A DNA stretch of 64,000 nucleotides, taken from Cryptomeria japonica (taxonomy: Eukaryota; Streptophyta; Pinopsida; Cupressales; Cupressaceae). The stretch lies in contig NC_081406.1 of assembly GCF_030272615.1 (NCBI RefSeq), positions 261,753,386-261,817,385 of the forward strand, written 5' to 3'. Shown here piece after piece: positions 46,323 to 56,274 of this stretch. A program made the position numbers and the translations under genes. Under the pieces are notes generated by a model. The model did not search any database and was not told the DNA's origin. It worked only from the letters and a program-made list of their open reading frames with translations. Position 1 is the stretch's first letter, and every line of letters starts with the position of its first letter.

Positions 46323-47177
46323 TTAATAACTTTCGTAATCGAAAATAGTAGGGAGCTCCTCAGATCTGCCATGTGTTCGATCATGCATAAGGAGTGACCA
46401 AACCTCAAAATCCAAAGTGTCTTCATTAAACCACACCTTCCTATAATTAATTCTAACCCCTGTGTTAGTGAAATAGTCCGCTAAATAATTACCTTCTCTA
46501 TAGTTATGAGAAATATAAGACTCCTCAAAAGTATTGATTATATTCTTAGAGACATTACTAATATTTTCAATCGTCCATGAAGGTGAAATTTTTCCCTTAA
46601 GACATTGAATAATATTATTCGAATCTCCCTCAATCCACACCTTCCTGCATCGAAGTTGCTTAGCAATTTGCAAAGTTTCGAAGGCGCCCATGGCTTCAGC
46701 AAGGTGGTTGGTTCGTGTACCCATGGGGAGTGCCACTGCTGCAATACACCTACCATTATCATCCCTTATCACTCCCCCACACCCAACTAGCCCAAGATTG
46801 CCCTTAGCTGCCCCATCAAAATTAATTTTAACCCAATCTGAAGGAGGGAAATTCCACACACAATTATCTTTAGTCTTATGCCTCTGTCTATAAAATTTAG
46901 GTACAACCAATCTCCATTCCTTAGAAACAATAATCTCAAAGTCATTGATTAGGTTTGAGGAATACAAGGATCTAGCACTGAAGGCCATATTAACATTATC
47001 AGAAATAGGCCTGCAAATATTTTCAGCAACCACATTAGGGGGGAGAGAGGAGTCTCTGAAAACATTATTATTTCTCTCCTTCCAAATCCCCCAAATTACA
47101 CGAGGGAAAACAAAGGACCACAACAAATTGAAGGATGGATTAGAAGAGGGGCTTCTCCATTGTTGAAAGAAATCCAA
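46323..47177 (-). CDS. LINE ORF2 C-terminus: RNase H (RVT_3)
   Basis: 284 codons open. A zf-RVT tail (WSFVFPRVIWGIWKERNNN) is followed by a complete plant LINE RNase H: Asp in VKINFDGAAKGN, the GCGGVIRDDNG block, Glu in HLAEAMGAFETL, Asp in WIEGDSNNII, and Asp in NYLADYFTN. The catalytic set is intact although the rest of ORF2 is broken. The ATG is internal to the ancestral ORF2, so the start is only the ORF boundary. Confidence 0.85.
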   Translation of the reverse strand: MDFFQQWRSPSSNPSFNLLWSFVFPRVIWGIWKERNNNVFRDSSLPPNVVAENICRPISDNVNMAFSARSLYSSNLINDFEIIVSKEWRLVVPKFYRQRHKTKDNCVWNFPPSDWVKINFDGAAKGNLGLVGCGGVIRDDNGRCIAAVALPMGTRTNHLAEAMGAFETLQIAKQLRCRKVWIEGDSNNIIQCLKGKISPSWTIENISNVSKNIINTFEESYISHNYREGNYLADYFTNTGVRINYRKVWFNEDTLDFEVWSLLMHDRTHGRSEELPTIFDYESY

Positions 47178-48298
47178 AATTTGCTGAGGGAAGACCCAAC
47201 CGGGGCACTACTTTTGGAACACACAGCTCCAAATTTCAAATGCAAAAGAGCAGTGAAAAACCAAATAAGAAACCGATTCCTCTTGCAAGAAAAGAAAACA
47301 TCTATTGGGGAGCAAAAAACCCCTTTTACATAAATTATCAGTAGTAAGAATTTTATTCTGAAGCATAAGCTAGAAAAAAATGTTAACTTTAGGGATAAGG
47401 TTCTTCACCCACGTTTTCGCATAGTAGGGGGGAGAGAAGGAGCAGGAGACAACAAAGAAACATCAGATGCCACCAGAAAGCGGCCCAAAGAAGTCCCTTT
47501 CCAAATCAGAGAGTCCTTATAGTTCAGACAAGGGAAACAAGAGAGAAGAGACAACTGGATAGGATGCAAGGAAGGAAAAGTCTCAGAAAAATTAACCCAA
47601 CTAGAATCTCTTCAGTAATCAGCAACAAGAACACCAAAAGCCTCTTTGCAATCATCCATACAAGGAGAAAAATCCGATAAATCATAGAGAGGACCAAAAG
47701 GAAGCCAGGAATCTTCCCAGAATCTGATAGTCTTGCCATCTCCCAGCTTCCAAATACTTCCCTTCGAAGCAACGTCCTTGGCCTTAAGCACATTATTCCA
47801 AAGAAAAGAACCAGGAGGGAGAGCGTCTGTAATAAAAAAATCTTTTAGAGAGGGGAACAAAACAAATACTTACTACACCACATCAAGTTCCATTGACAGT
47901 TGTTTTAAAAAATTCTCCAAATCTGTTTAGCCAAAAGAGCTTGATTAAAGGATGGTATGCTTCAAACACCCAGGCCTCCTCCAACTTTAGGTATACAAAC
48001 ACTCTCCCAAACAAGAAGAGGCATATGCTTTTTCTCCTCCACCCCAGACCAGAGGAACCGTTTCTGATTTCTTTCAATAACTTCAACAAATTTGGAAGGG
48101 ATTTTGAAGAGACTAAGAGCATAGACAGGGAGATTTTGAAGAGTTGACTTCAAAAGTTATAATTTCCCAGCCTGACTTCATAAAGCTCCTTTCCAACCAG
48201 CCAGTTTTTTATTGAATCTATCAATCAAAGACAACCAAAAAGAATCAGGCGATTTCAAGCAAAGGGGGAGGCCCAGATAACCCTTATTGGAACTAAGT
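47178..48298 (-). pseudogene. LINE ORF2: end of RT and zf-RVT region
   Basis: Blocks in order: WLSLIDRFNKKLAGWKGAL near 48220, LLKSTLQNLPVYALSLFKIP at 48153, NQKRFLWSG, PKVGGGLGV, then WNNVLKAKDVASKGSIW and DGKTIRFWEDSW (47860-47700), and the zf-RVT segment WVKNLIPKVNIFFWLM-like near 47410 with FLFLQEESVSYLVFHC. Several frameshifts and stops. This part would bind the RNA template downstream of the RT palm. Confidence 0.8.
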
Positions 48299-49181
48299 GG
48301 TGTAGCTTGTTTATCATGCGTTTAAGGCTTGAAGTTGAAACTACTAATGTATTTTTGGTTTCAACTTTTATGTCTTTGATGATTTCTAGTGTAAATAACA
48401 TTTCATTTTCTTAAGGTTAATATAGATTGTTTACTATCCATTGTGGGCTTGTACTTTTGTAGGGTGGTTCCAAATTGCTATATGTGTAGTATCTCCCTTT
48501 GCCTTAGTAGATCTTGGGTACAAGAAAAATCTATAATGATGGTCATTTTTTAATTTTAGTAGGAGGCCTGCTTGGGGATTTCATCACCCCAGTGTTCAAC
48601 CTCAAGCACACAACTCTAAGGGCTATAAAAAGGGATGAAAGTGAAAGATTGAGTATAATCCTATCAGGTTGTGGGCAGGTGTGTCCTTTTTGTTGCCTTA
48701 TGATGTAGGACACATTGGGTGAGGAACTAGGTCTAATTGCAAAATCTTGATCAACCTATATTGGGTCTCCATGTCTTAGCCCCACACCGATGTTCTTGGA
48801 GTTGTATTATGAACTCTTATTTTTAGAAAACTAACCTTTGTAATTACTTGATAGTTTATGGTGTGTGGATTGCACCCCATATATACTCCTCATGTACCTC
48901 CCATGGTAAGAGATAAATTGCCTAGTTTATAAGGTCCCCAGATCTTCAGGGTAAGAGGAAAAGTGAGCTAGTGTTAGTTGAGCTTATACTACCAAGACCA
49001 TTCCACTGGTCCTCTATCTACCAGCTATGGATAGGAATTTTGTTGTAGGATCTCTATTAAAGTAGCATCTACCCTTGAGTTAGTATTGTAATTTCTTATG
49101 ATTGACTATTTAACCAATGAGTTATACCAGAAGAATTAGCTAAACCTTTTGGCTGATTTAGGCGCTTGCTATGAAAACTAT
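48299..49181. other. Spacer without recognised features
   Basis: Only short ORFs and no known motif between the LINE 5' truncation and the foldback element. Confidence 0.45.
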
Positions 49182-50628
49182 ATTTTAGAGTTATACAGTC
49201 TAAGTCAACAACCAAAATATTCTTTTGTGTTTTTTAATTGTTTGTTAAGAAACCAAAATTTCACCAAAATTGAAATGAAGCCTTAGAGAAAATAGAGTAC
49301 CACATTTGTTAAATCCTATCATGCATACACCAAATTTTCTATGCAATTGTGTAGTTCTGTAACACATATGTTAAAATCTATCACACATTTGTCAATTGCA
49401 ATCTTGCAATTGTCTAAATCTACTATGCATTTGTCAGCTACTATCACGCATTTTTCTGACAAACTTAGGAACTTTTAGTACTACAACAAAACTATCAATT
49501 AGGATTCAAGTAAGACCTTTGAGATATTCGTGACCATCAAAATAATGAGACTTACATTTGCATTGTATTTTAATGTTGCATTCAATAGGTTTATACCTCT
49601 TAGGATTGTTATAGTATAGTCTTTGCTTAACATTCTATTTAGCCTAGTTTGCATTTTCAATCTATAACATAGGTGGTCATTTACCATTTATCTTGTATCA
49701 TCAATCAATCTTGCACTTTAGCTTTAATAAAATTTAAGGAAACCTAAGAAACACTTATAGGATCAATACCATAGGCATTGTTAGGAAATTTTGGACCTTG
49801 TCAACCACTTTTGTTTACCTTTTTCACCAATAGTTGAACCCTAGACTCACCAGTCTAGTAATGGGAAGGACTATCGAATTCACCATCATCAAATTTATTG
49901 AAAGGAAATCTAGCCCTTTAAATCAAGTTGATGATAGTGAATTTGATAGAGTCTTGCCCTTTACTAGACTTATGAGTCTAGGGTTCAACTATTGGTAAAA
50001 AAGGTAAATAAAAGAGATTGACAAGGTCCAAAATGTCATAACAATGCCTATGGTATATCCTATAAGCATTTCTTAGGTTTCCTTAAATTGTATTAAAGCT
50101 AAAGTGCAAGATTGATTTGATGATACAGGCTAAATGGTAAATAACCACCTATGGTATAGACTGAAAATGCAAATTGGGATAAATGGAATGTTATGCAAAG
50201 ACTATACTATAACAATTCTAAGAGGTATAAACCTGTTGAATGCAACATCAAAATACAATGCAAATGTAAGTCTCATTGTTTTGATGGTCACAAATATCTC
50301 AAAGGTCTTACTTAAATCCTAATTGATATTTTTGTTGTAGTTCTAAAAGTTTCTATGTTTGTCAGAAAAATGTGTGATAGTAGCCGACAAATGCATAATA
50401 GATTTAGACAATTGCAAGATTGCAATTGACAAATGTGTGATACATTTTAACATATGTGTTACAAAACTACACAATTGCATAGAAAAGTTTGCATATGTGT
50501 GACAGGATTTAACAAATGTGGTACTCTATTTTCTCTAAGATTTCGATTCAATTTTGGTTTCTTAACAAACAATAAAAAACACAAAAGAACATTTTGGTTG
50601 TTGACTTAGACTGTATAACTCTAAAATC
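49182..50628. mobile_element. Foldback element (long inverted repeat)
   Basis: Arms 49182-49892 and 49928-50628 are inverted copies over about 700 bp with a 35-nt loop. Examples: ATTTTAGAGTTATACAG at the left end against CTGTATAACTCTAAAAT at the right end, and TTCACCATCATCAA against TTGATGATAGTGAA at the loop. Arms differ by scattered substitutions and small indels. There is no coding sequence; the 62-codon ORFs at 49499-49687 and 50134-50322 are the two arms read outward. No target duplication was found. Confidence 0.9.
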
Positions 50629-51863
50629 TAGAGTTCCTTAAAGTTTTAAAAATCCCAAAAACATAGGATTGCATTGTCATTTCCTTAGTTGCATTTTCAT
50701 CCAAAAATTAAAAATATCCAAAAACATAGTGTATGTATGTAATCATCCTTTAGTCACATCCTCATAGCATTTCTTAGTTGAATTATCATAGACTCATTCC
50801 CAACCTTCTCAAAACATAAAAAACCACAATTTTTTTTATGAAAATCCATAAAATCCCAAAGAAAAAAACAACTAATCAAAACCAAGTATCAAGATCACAT
50901 CCAAAGCAACACCTTTTTTGTTCGAAACATGACTAGTCCTAACCTAAATTTGGATTGGTTAGAGAAAATGATGAGGGAATTTAGGGAAACTATCCTTCTA
51001 ATTGAAAGAGAATCACAATTATGCCAACCTTCATTCTCTTATGAGACCCTATCATCACAAACAACCTATCCTCCATATTAATCCAATTTACACATGGCCC
51101 AAAACTATCCAATCTCGACAGTTTCTCACCCCAATCCCAATTACAAACCATACAATTTTCACATTTATCTTTCTACCAACAACCTAACATTACACCTCAC
51201 ATGTTACAAACAAACATGACAAAACAACCTCAACCAACAAACACAAACTTCAACCAAATCCCAAATCTGAACCAAACAAATCCAAAATCAAAAGACAACC
51301 ATGTCAAAGCCTCAAAGTCATTCACATACTCATCCAAACAATAATCACATACTAAACCTTTTCACAAAGGCTCTCAAAGCATCAAAACAAAAACATGTTG
51401 ATTAATACATGTTTTTTAAGAAAGATCAAAATCATATACCTATGTCTAGCAATGGCTCATCCTCCCATGAATAAATTGACTCTCAAGTGGCCTTCATATC
51501 TCCCACCATTTCTTCATCCCCTAAAGTTTCACAAACACTATCTCCATCAAACGATACATCACTTATCACTTCTCCATATCCTTAAGGGAGTGTTTTTGTT
51601 GTTGTTAGTCTATCCTCATGGATTTCCAAGCTCCTCACTACCTTAGGTTCTATCCCTTCACACTATTTTGGGTTTTACTCTTTATTGAAGGTTTCTTAGT
51701 ATATTTTTTCCAATCTATTATCCTAGTAGGTCTAGCAAGATAGACCTATTTTGGGATTAGATGAGTAACTAAGCCACAATATAGTAGGAAGTTTGTGAGA
51801 TAATCTTATTTTGGGATTAGATGAGTAACCCGACCACGATATAGTAGGGAGTGTTGAAAAAAA
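50629..51863. other. Spacer with doubled TTTTGGGATTAG block
   Basis: No gene recognised. At 51750-51850 a ~60-bp unit (TTTTGGGATTAGATGAGTAA, then CACRATATAGTAGGRAGT) is repeated twice just left of the G2 LTR. A stretch near 50925-51080 is briefly open but lacks motifs. Confidence 0.4.
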
Positions 51864-52734
51864 TGATATAGTTGAGAATCACTTTGGCTACAACTAGATT
51901 TATTTTACAAGTTTCCTAAATTAAAAATTTATGCTTTGGTCATCAATTGTAACCTTATACAGTGAAAATGGATAACAACAATATTGAAAGGCTAAATAGA
52001 TTCAACCACAAAACCCTAGCCTAACAACAACAAAGATCCACCATAACATATGAAAATTACCTAAGACAATGCAAATCAAATGAAATCACAAAGATTATAC
52101 CATCACATGTCCAATAGGGTTTGGATCTCCATTCTTCCTATCTCCATTGATCTTGCTTGATATATTTGCTCTCAGATTTTGTGTGCACAGGAGCTCAACA
52201 AAGAATGGAAATGTGGTTGCAAGTAGGATCGCATATGAGAGATCGAATGCTAGGATGCTTGATTAGAATGTATATGTTCAGGGGTTGAATGCATAGGGTT
52301 GATAATGAAGGAAGCATCTCCTTATATAGAAGACACTATAAGAAATGGAGGGATAAGAATGAGAGGTGTAAAAGATAAATGGTCAGCTATGATTAGAGGG
52401 TAGGAAGAGAAAATAAGAAAATAATGAGAGGGTAGGTAGTGTATGAATTAAGAGATGAATGACATGTGTCATAGGTAGAAATGATTAACGAATTAATTAA
52501 ATAAATAAAGATTTATTTAATTAATAGAGGAAGTGGGATCAATTAAATAAATAAGATATTTATTTAATTTAGGAAAAGGATAATTTAAATAAATAAATGT
52601 ATTTATTTAAATGAGAAATAAGGTTAGAAGAGGATAAATGAATTAATTAAATAAATAAAGATATTTATTTAATTAATAGAAGAATTAGGTTAAAATATTT
52701 ATTTAATTAGACATGACAATTTTAAGTGTCTACA
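51864..52734 (-). repeat. G2 3' LTR
   Basis: The right end is secure: in element sense TGTAGACACTTAAAATTG follows the polypurine tract. The left end is tentative (TGATATAG at 51864 or TGTTGAAA at 51852). It has the same AT-rich AATTAATTAAATAAA words as G1 and S. A minus-strand TATATAAGG box lies at 52320-52328. Confidence 0.7.
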
Positions 52735-52744
52735 TTTTGCCCCT

Positions 52745-52780
52745 CTTTGAGACAATGCAACTTGTTGCATTGTTTCAAAG
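52745..52780 (-). other. Hairpin abutting the G2 polypurine tract
   Basis: Arms 52745-52760 and 52765-52780 pair at all 16 positions, one of them a G-T wobble, around a 4-nt loop. In element sense it runs into CAAAGAGGGGCAAAA and the LTR. Confidence 0.85.
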
Positions 52781-52997
52781 AAGATAATATGAACTGATAC
52801 AAAGTTGCCCCAAGATGGGAATGATATGCCCCCTGGAGAGATTGGATGAAAATGTCTGGAAAGATCACAGACAATCTCTTGATAAGAAAGAAAGGGTAGA
52901 ATGGATTGGCTAGATAGGATAGAGTGACAAAGTCACAGGATAAAGAAGACTGACTTGGGAAACGAGGGCTAGGGCTAGGACTAGGGCTAGGGCAGTC

Positions 52998-53005
52998 TAT
53001 AAGAT
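52998..53005 (+). promoter_or_regulatory. TATA box of the G2 antisense gene
   Basis: TATAAGAT, about 96 nt before the first-exon ATG at 53096, matching the spacing in G1 (35125-35133). Confidence 0.5.
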
Positions 53006-53095
53006 AGACCACGAGGGGAAAACATCCTCATTGTCATCCACACATCCCAGAGATCAGAGTGCATAGAGAGAATAGAGCAGCAACAGTCAGCAACG

Positions 53096-53161
53096 ATGGC
53101 ATTGGTTCATAGATTCGATCATGTTCGCCGATTTCAGAGGCCAACAGATGCAAGAGAGTTA
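53096..53161 (+). pseudogene. G2 antisense gene, predicted first exon
   Basis: 22 codons, MALVHRFDHVRRFQRPTD and four more, ending at TTA|GTGAGT, a strong plant-type donor. The core HRF-x2-VRRFQRP-x-D is shared with G1. Phase 0 at the donor matches phase 0 at the acceptor of the PMD exon. Confidence 0.6.
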
Positions 53162-53277
53162 GTGAGTACCACAAAACCTCCTTGTGTTTTGTCGCATTAA
53201 ATGTTGTCATAAATGCATATTAGGTATAGAAATAAATACACATTTAGGTATGTCAAACAAGGTCAAAAAATGCCAAG

Positions 53278-53515
53278 GCGCGTCTGTGCTAGTGCCAGGT
53301 GCGTTCGGGTTAGCTAGGCGCATCTGTGCAGGAAAAGGCGTCTATGTCAAATACGAGCGCGTCTGCATTGTGCAGGTGCATTTGTGCAATGTGGGCACGT
53401 CTGTGCAGAGCAGGCGCGTCTGTGCAAAGCATAGGCACGTCTGTGTATTCTAGGCACATCTGTGCAAAGAAGGCGCATTTGTGCAATATGCAAGTGTGTT
53501 TGTGTCTTCAAGGTC
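53278..53515 (+). repeat. GGCGC(G/A)TCTGTGCA repeat cluster
   Basis: About 12 degenerate copies of a 19-21 bp unit (AGGCGCGTCTGTGCA core), all in antisense-gene orientation. The core fits RGCGCNNYTG, the motif of both G1 clusters. Confidence 0.8.
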
Positions 53516-53704
53516 GAATCGACAGATCTGTGATGAACATACGCTGTCGATTGGATAAGCTACTAAGAGGATACAGTCAAGCAGGTCCTCTAGGGAAGAC
53601 TAGGATAGTAGATAGGGCTAGGATTGACACTTCTGTGATAGAACATATGTTGCCAATCAAGAAACTACTTAAGAAGATACACTCAAGCAGAGGCCCTAGG
53701 ATAG

Positions 53705-54070
53705 GATAGATCGAGACACTTTGTGATGAACAGTGAGTACCAAGACATAGTACTTTGTGATGAACAGAGAGTACTAATATGAGCAGCACTTTGTGATGAA
53801 GAGGGAATGCAAATATGAGCAACACTTTGTGATGAACAGGGAGTGCAAATATGAGCAGTACTTTGTGATGAACATGGAGTGCAAAAACACGTAGTACTTT
53901 GTGATGAACAACGAGTACCACTAGGATAAAAGCAACATTTTGTGATGAACAGGGAATGCCACTAGGATAGAAGCAACACTTTGTGATGAATAGTGAGTGT
54001 CACTAGGAGAGAGTATCATAAGCACTTAGGATAATAAGCAGCATTTTGTGATGAACAGGGAATGCCACTT
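53705..54070 (+). repeat. ACTTTGTGATGAACAGGGAGTGC array
   Basis: About nine copies with a period of 36-41 bp, and one longer interval near 54000-54040. A preceding ~105-bp doublet (53512-53605 and 53617-53705) contains the related words CTGTGATGAACATA and CTGTGATAGAACATA, so the array may have grown from it. Confidence 0.85.
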
Positions 54071-54101
54071 TGACTGACAAAGTTGATTTGCTTGACTGTA
54101 G

Positions 54102-56177
54102 GAGTACCTACCTATGCTGGAGTCACGGGAGAGATTCCCATCGACTCAGAGTTTACGACCGAAGCTAACATTTGAGGATAGAGAAGCTATTGAGGTTATG
54201 GGCTTGCAACATATTCTGTATGTGCCTGAGTTTTGGGCGAACATGGGATTGCTGACTGCGCTAGCTGAGAGATGGCACTCAGAGACTTGTAGTTTCCATT
54301 TGCCGATGGGTGAGATGATAGTTAGCTTAGAGGATGTTTACAGGATTCTGAGGATATCGATAGATGGGGAGTTGATTCCCTACGATCGAGGCGGAGACAG
54401 GGATGCCCTGAGATGAGTGTTTCAGGATCCGGGATTGGAGATGAGAGCAGGACACATGGCTTGGGATACCATGACGCGGACATGATTGGCACTACCATGA
54501 GTACTGGCAGGAGTGATCAGTGGGTTCCTGTGTCTAGACAGGGTGACACGAGGGTTGGCTGTGGGTTGGGGGAGCACATTGGAGACACTAGTGACATAGC
54601 ATACCAGATACGCCTGGGGACCATGCGTGCTTGCACATTTGTACTATGAGCTTCATCAGTTTGTATACCATGGATCCGTAGGATTGGACTACGGAGTGAC
54701 ATTATTGTAGGTATGGGCTTATGAGCATCTACCGGTTACCCGACCAATTCATTTCAGAGGCAGGGGCCATGGGCGCAGTTTTGTGCATTTATATGATATG
54801 ATTACATCTCAGCCGCGGATTGAGAGATTGGAGTATTGGCACCCGGTCATCGATGAGATTGACACTGTGGTATGGAGACCATACTGAGAGTGCGAGGAGT
54901 GGGAGGATGACGCAGTGGAGCTGCCATATACATTTAGGATCAGGTATCTGATTAGGCGGACACCCTCTGTACTGGAGAGGCAGTTGGTGGACAGGGTTGG
55001 CAGGCAGTTCGACATGATTCAGCAGATGCCACGGGGTTCTGGGATGTATGCTTGGACAGTGAGGGATCAGGCACACTTTGGGTCGTTATTGTCATATGAT
55101 TAGACAGTGATGCAACTGGTAGAGATGGTGCCCTTGCCTTGGGATATGTGGCCAAAGATAGAGGATACAGGGATGGATGCAGAGTATACTGCATATTGGG
55201 CTGAGCATCCATTTGCACGACTGATAGACCCAAGAGAGCAGATAGATGGAGACAGCGGAGGTGATGAGGATGATGATGGAGATGGCGGAGGTAGAGGCCG
55301 ATAGAGGAGGCAGGGGGTGATAGGAGAGAGGAGAGTGGCTCCACGGAGAGAGGGTGGAGAGGAGAGACAGGCTCACGTGGTGAGAGGCAGAGGTGGGTTG
55401 CCTTTACAGGTGCCAGCAGCACAGGGTCCTAGATAGGTATAGGGGGGACAAGGACGAGGACAAGGGCAGGGGGTGATAGGAGAGAGGAGAGTGGCTCCAC
55501 GGAGAGAGGGTGGAGAGGAGAGACAGGCTCACGTGGTGAGAGGCAGAGGTGGGTTGCCTTTACAGGTGCCAGCAGCACAGGGTCCTAGATAGGTATAGGG
55601 GGGACAAGGACGAGGACAAGGGCAGGGGCAGCCACAGGTACATGGACAGGGGAAACCACATGAGAAACCATATGTATAGGGGGGAGAGGAGGAGGATGAG
55701 CTATTGGAGTTGAGGGAGATCTGCCAGGGACAGGCAGATGAGATCCAGGATCTCAAGCGGGAGAGGGATAGGCTCAGGAGACAGCTGAGGGATATTGAGT
55801 GGGAGTGGGAATAGGCTATCTGGTGCTATATAGAGGTTGAGACAACACTAAGGGCAGGGAGGCAGGCGACAGAGGACACAGGAGCTGGATATGCTTATGT
55901 TCTGCGAGCCGGGGAGGAGATAGGCTACTAGAGAGACCTATACTATGGAGCAGTGCCACCAGAGCAGTGGGCTAGGAGCTTCCATAGACCATCGTGGACA
56001 ACAATGACCACTGGAGGGAGGGATAGGAGATAGGCGTCTAGTGGTGGGGTCATGGGTCCTTCCAGGGCTCAGACTCCGTCGAGGCCAGGCGGCTCCGAGG
56101 GAGGGAGTTCATCATAGCCTAGAGGGCTCCCTATGTATCAGTTTTGTACCATTTTGTATGATGACACCTTCGGGTGA
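54102..56177 (+). pseudogene. G2 antisense gene, main exon: plant mobile domain protein
   Basis: It starts after the acceptor with GAG TAC CTA CCT ATG and stays in one frame to TGA at 56175. PMD blocks match G1: LLTALAERWHSETCSFHL, GEMIVSLEDVYRIL and VWAYEHLPVTRP. An acidic/Gly-Arg linker (GDEDDDGDGGGRGR), a coiled coil (LKRERDRLRRQLRDIEWE) and a Ser/Gly-rich tail follow. At least nine nonsense codons (first at 54414) but no frameshift across 2.1 kb. A 156-bp in-frame duplication extends the linker. It is antisense to G2 gag-pol. Confidence 0.83.
55315..55626 (+). repeat. 156-bp tandem duplication in the PMD gene linker
   Basis: Copies 55315-55470 and 55471-55626 are essentially identical (GGGTGATAGGAGAGAGG... 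GACAAGGGCAGG). 156 bp is 52 codons, so the frame is kept. The near identity shows a recent event in an otherwise decayed gene. Confidence 0.92.
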
Positions 56178-56213
56178 TTGTAGCCATATGATTTTGGCAT
56201 CATTGTATCATGA

Positions 56214-56274
<61 letters not shown>

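Larger units (their letters stand above)
46241..48298 (-). mobile_element. 5'-truncated L1-type LINE
   Basis: Minus-strand homology to ORF2 starts abruptly near 48298, in the C-terminal part of the reverse transcriptase, and runs to the RNase H stop at 46323. Abrupt 5' truncation is normal for LINEs. RT end and zf-RVT parts are in several frames; only the RNase H part is intact. No poly(A) tail is obvious at the RNase H end. Confidence 0.8.
53162..54101 (+). other. G2 antisense gene, predicted 940-bp intron
   Basis: It starts GTGAGT and ends in a T-rich tract and TAG (TTTGCTTGACTGTAG). It contains two repeat arrays, 53278-53515 and 53705-54070. ORFs within it are translations of these repeats. 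Confidence 0.55.

Noticed and set aside
52966..52993. Telomere-like GGGCTA repeats
   Set aside because: Unit GGCTAG/GACTAG, about four copies, not the plant TTTAGGG repeat; inside the G2 antisense promoter region.
53184..53709. Cys/His/Val-rich ORFs in the G2 intron
   Set aside because: They are translations of the repeat cluster; no conservation with G1 and location inside the predicted intron.
53577..53921. Minus-strand ORF with repeated HHKVLLIFAL units
   Set aside because: A tandem array whose unit happens to be near 36 bp keeps one frame open; not a protein family.
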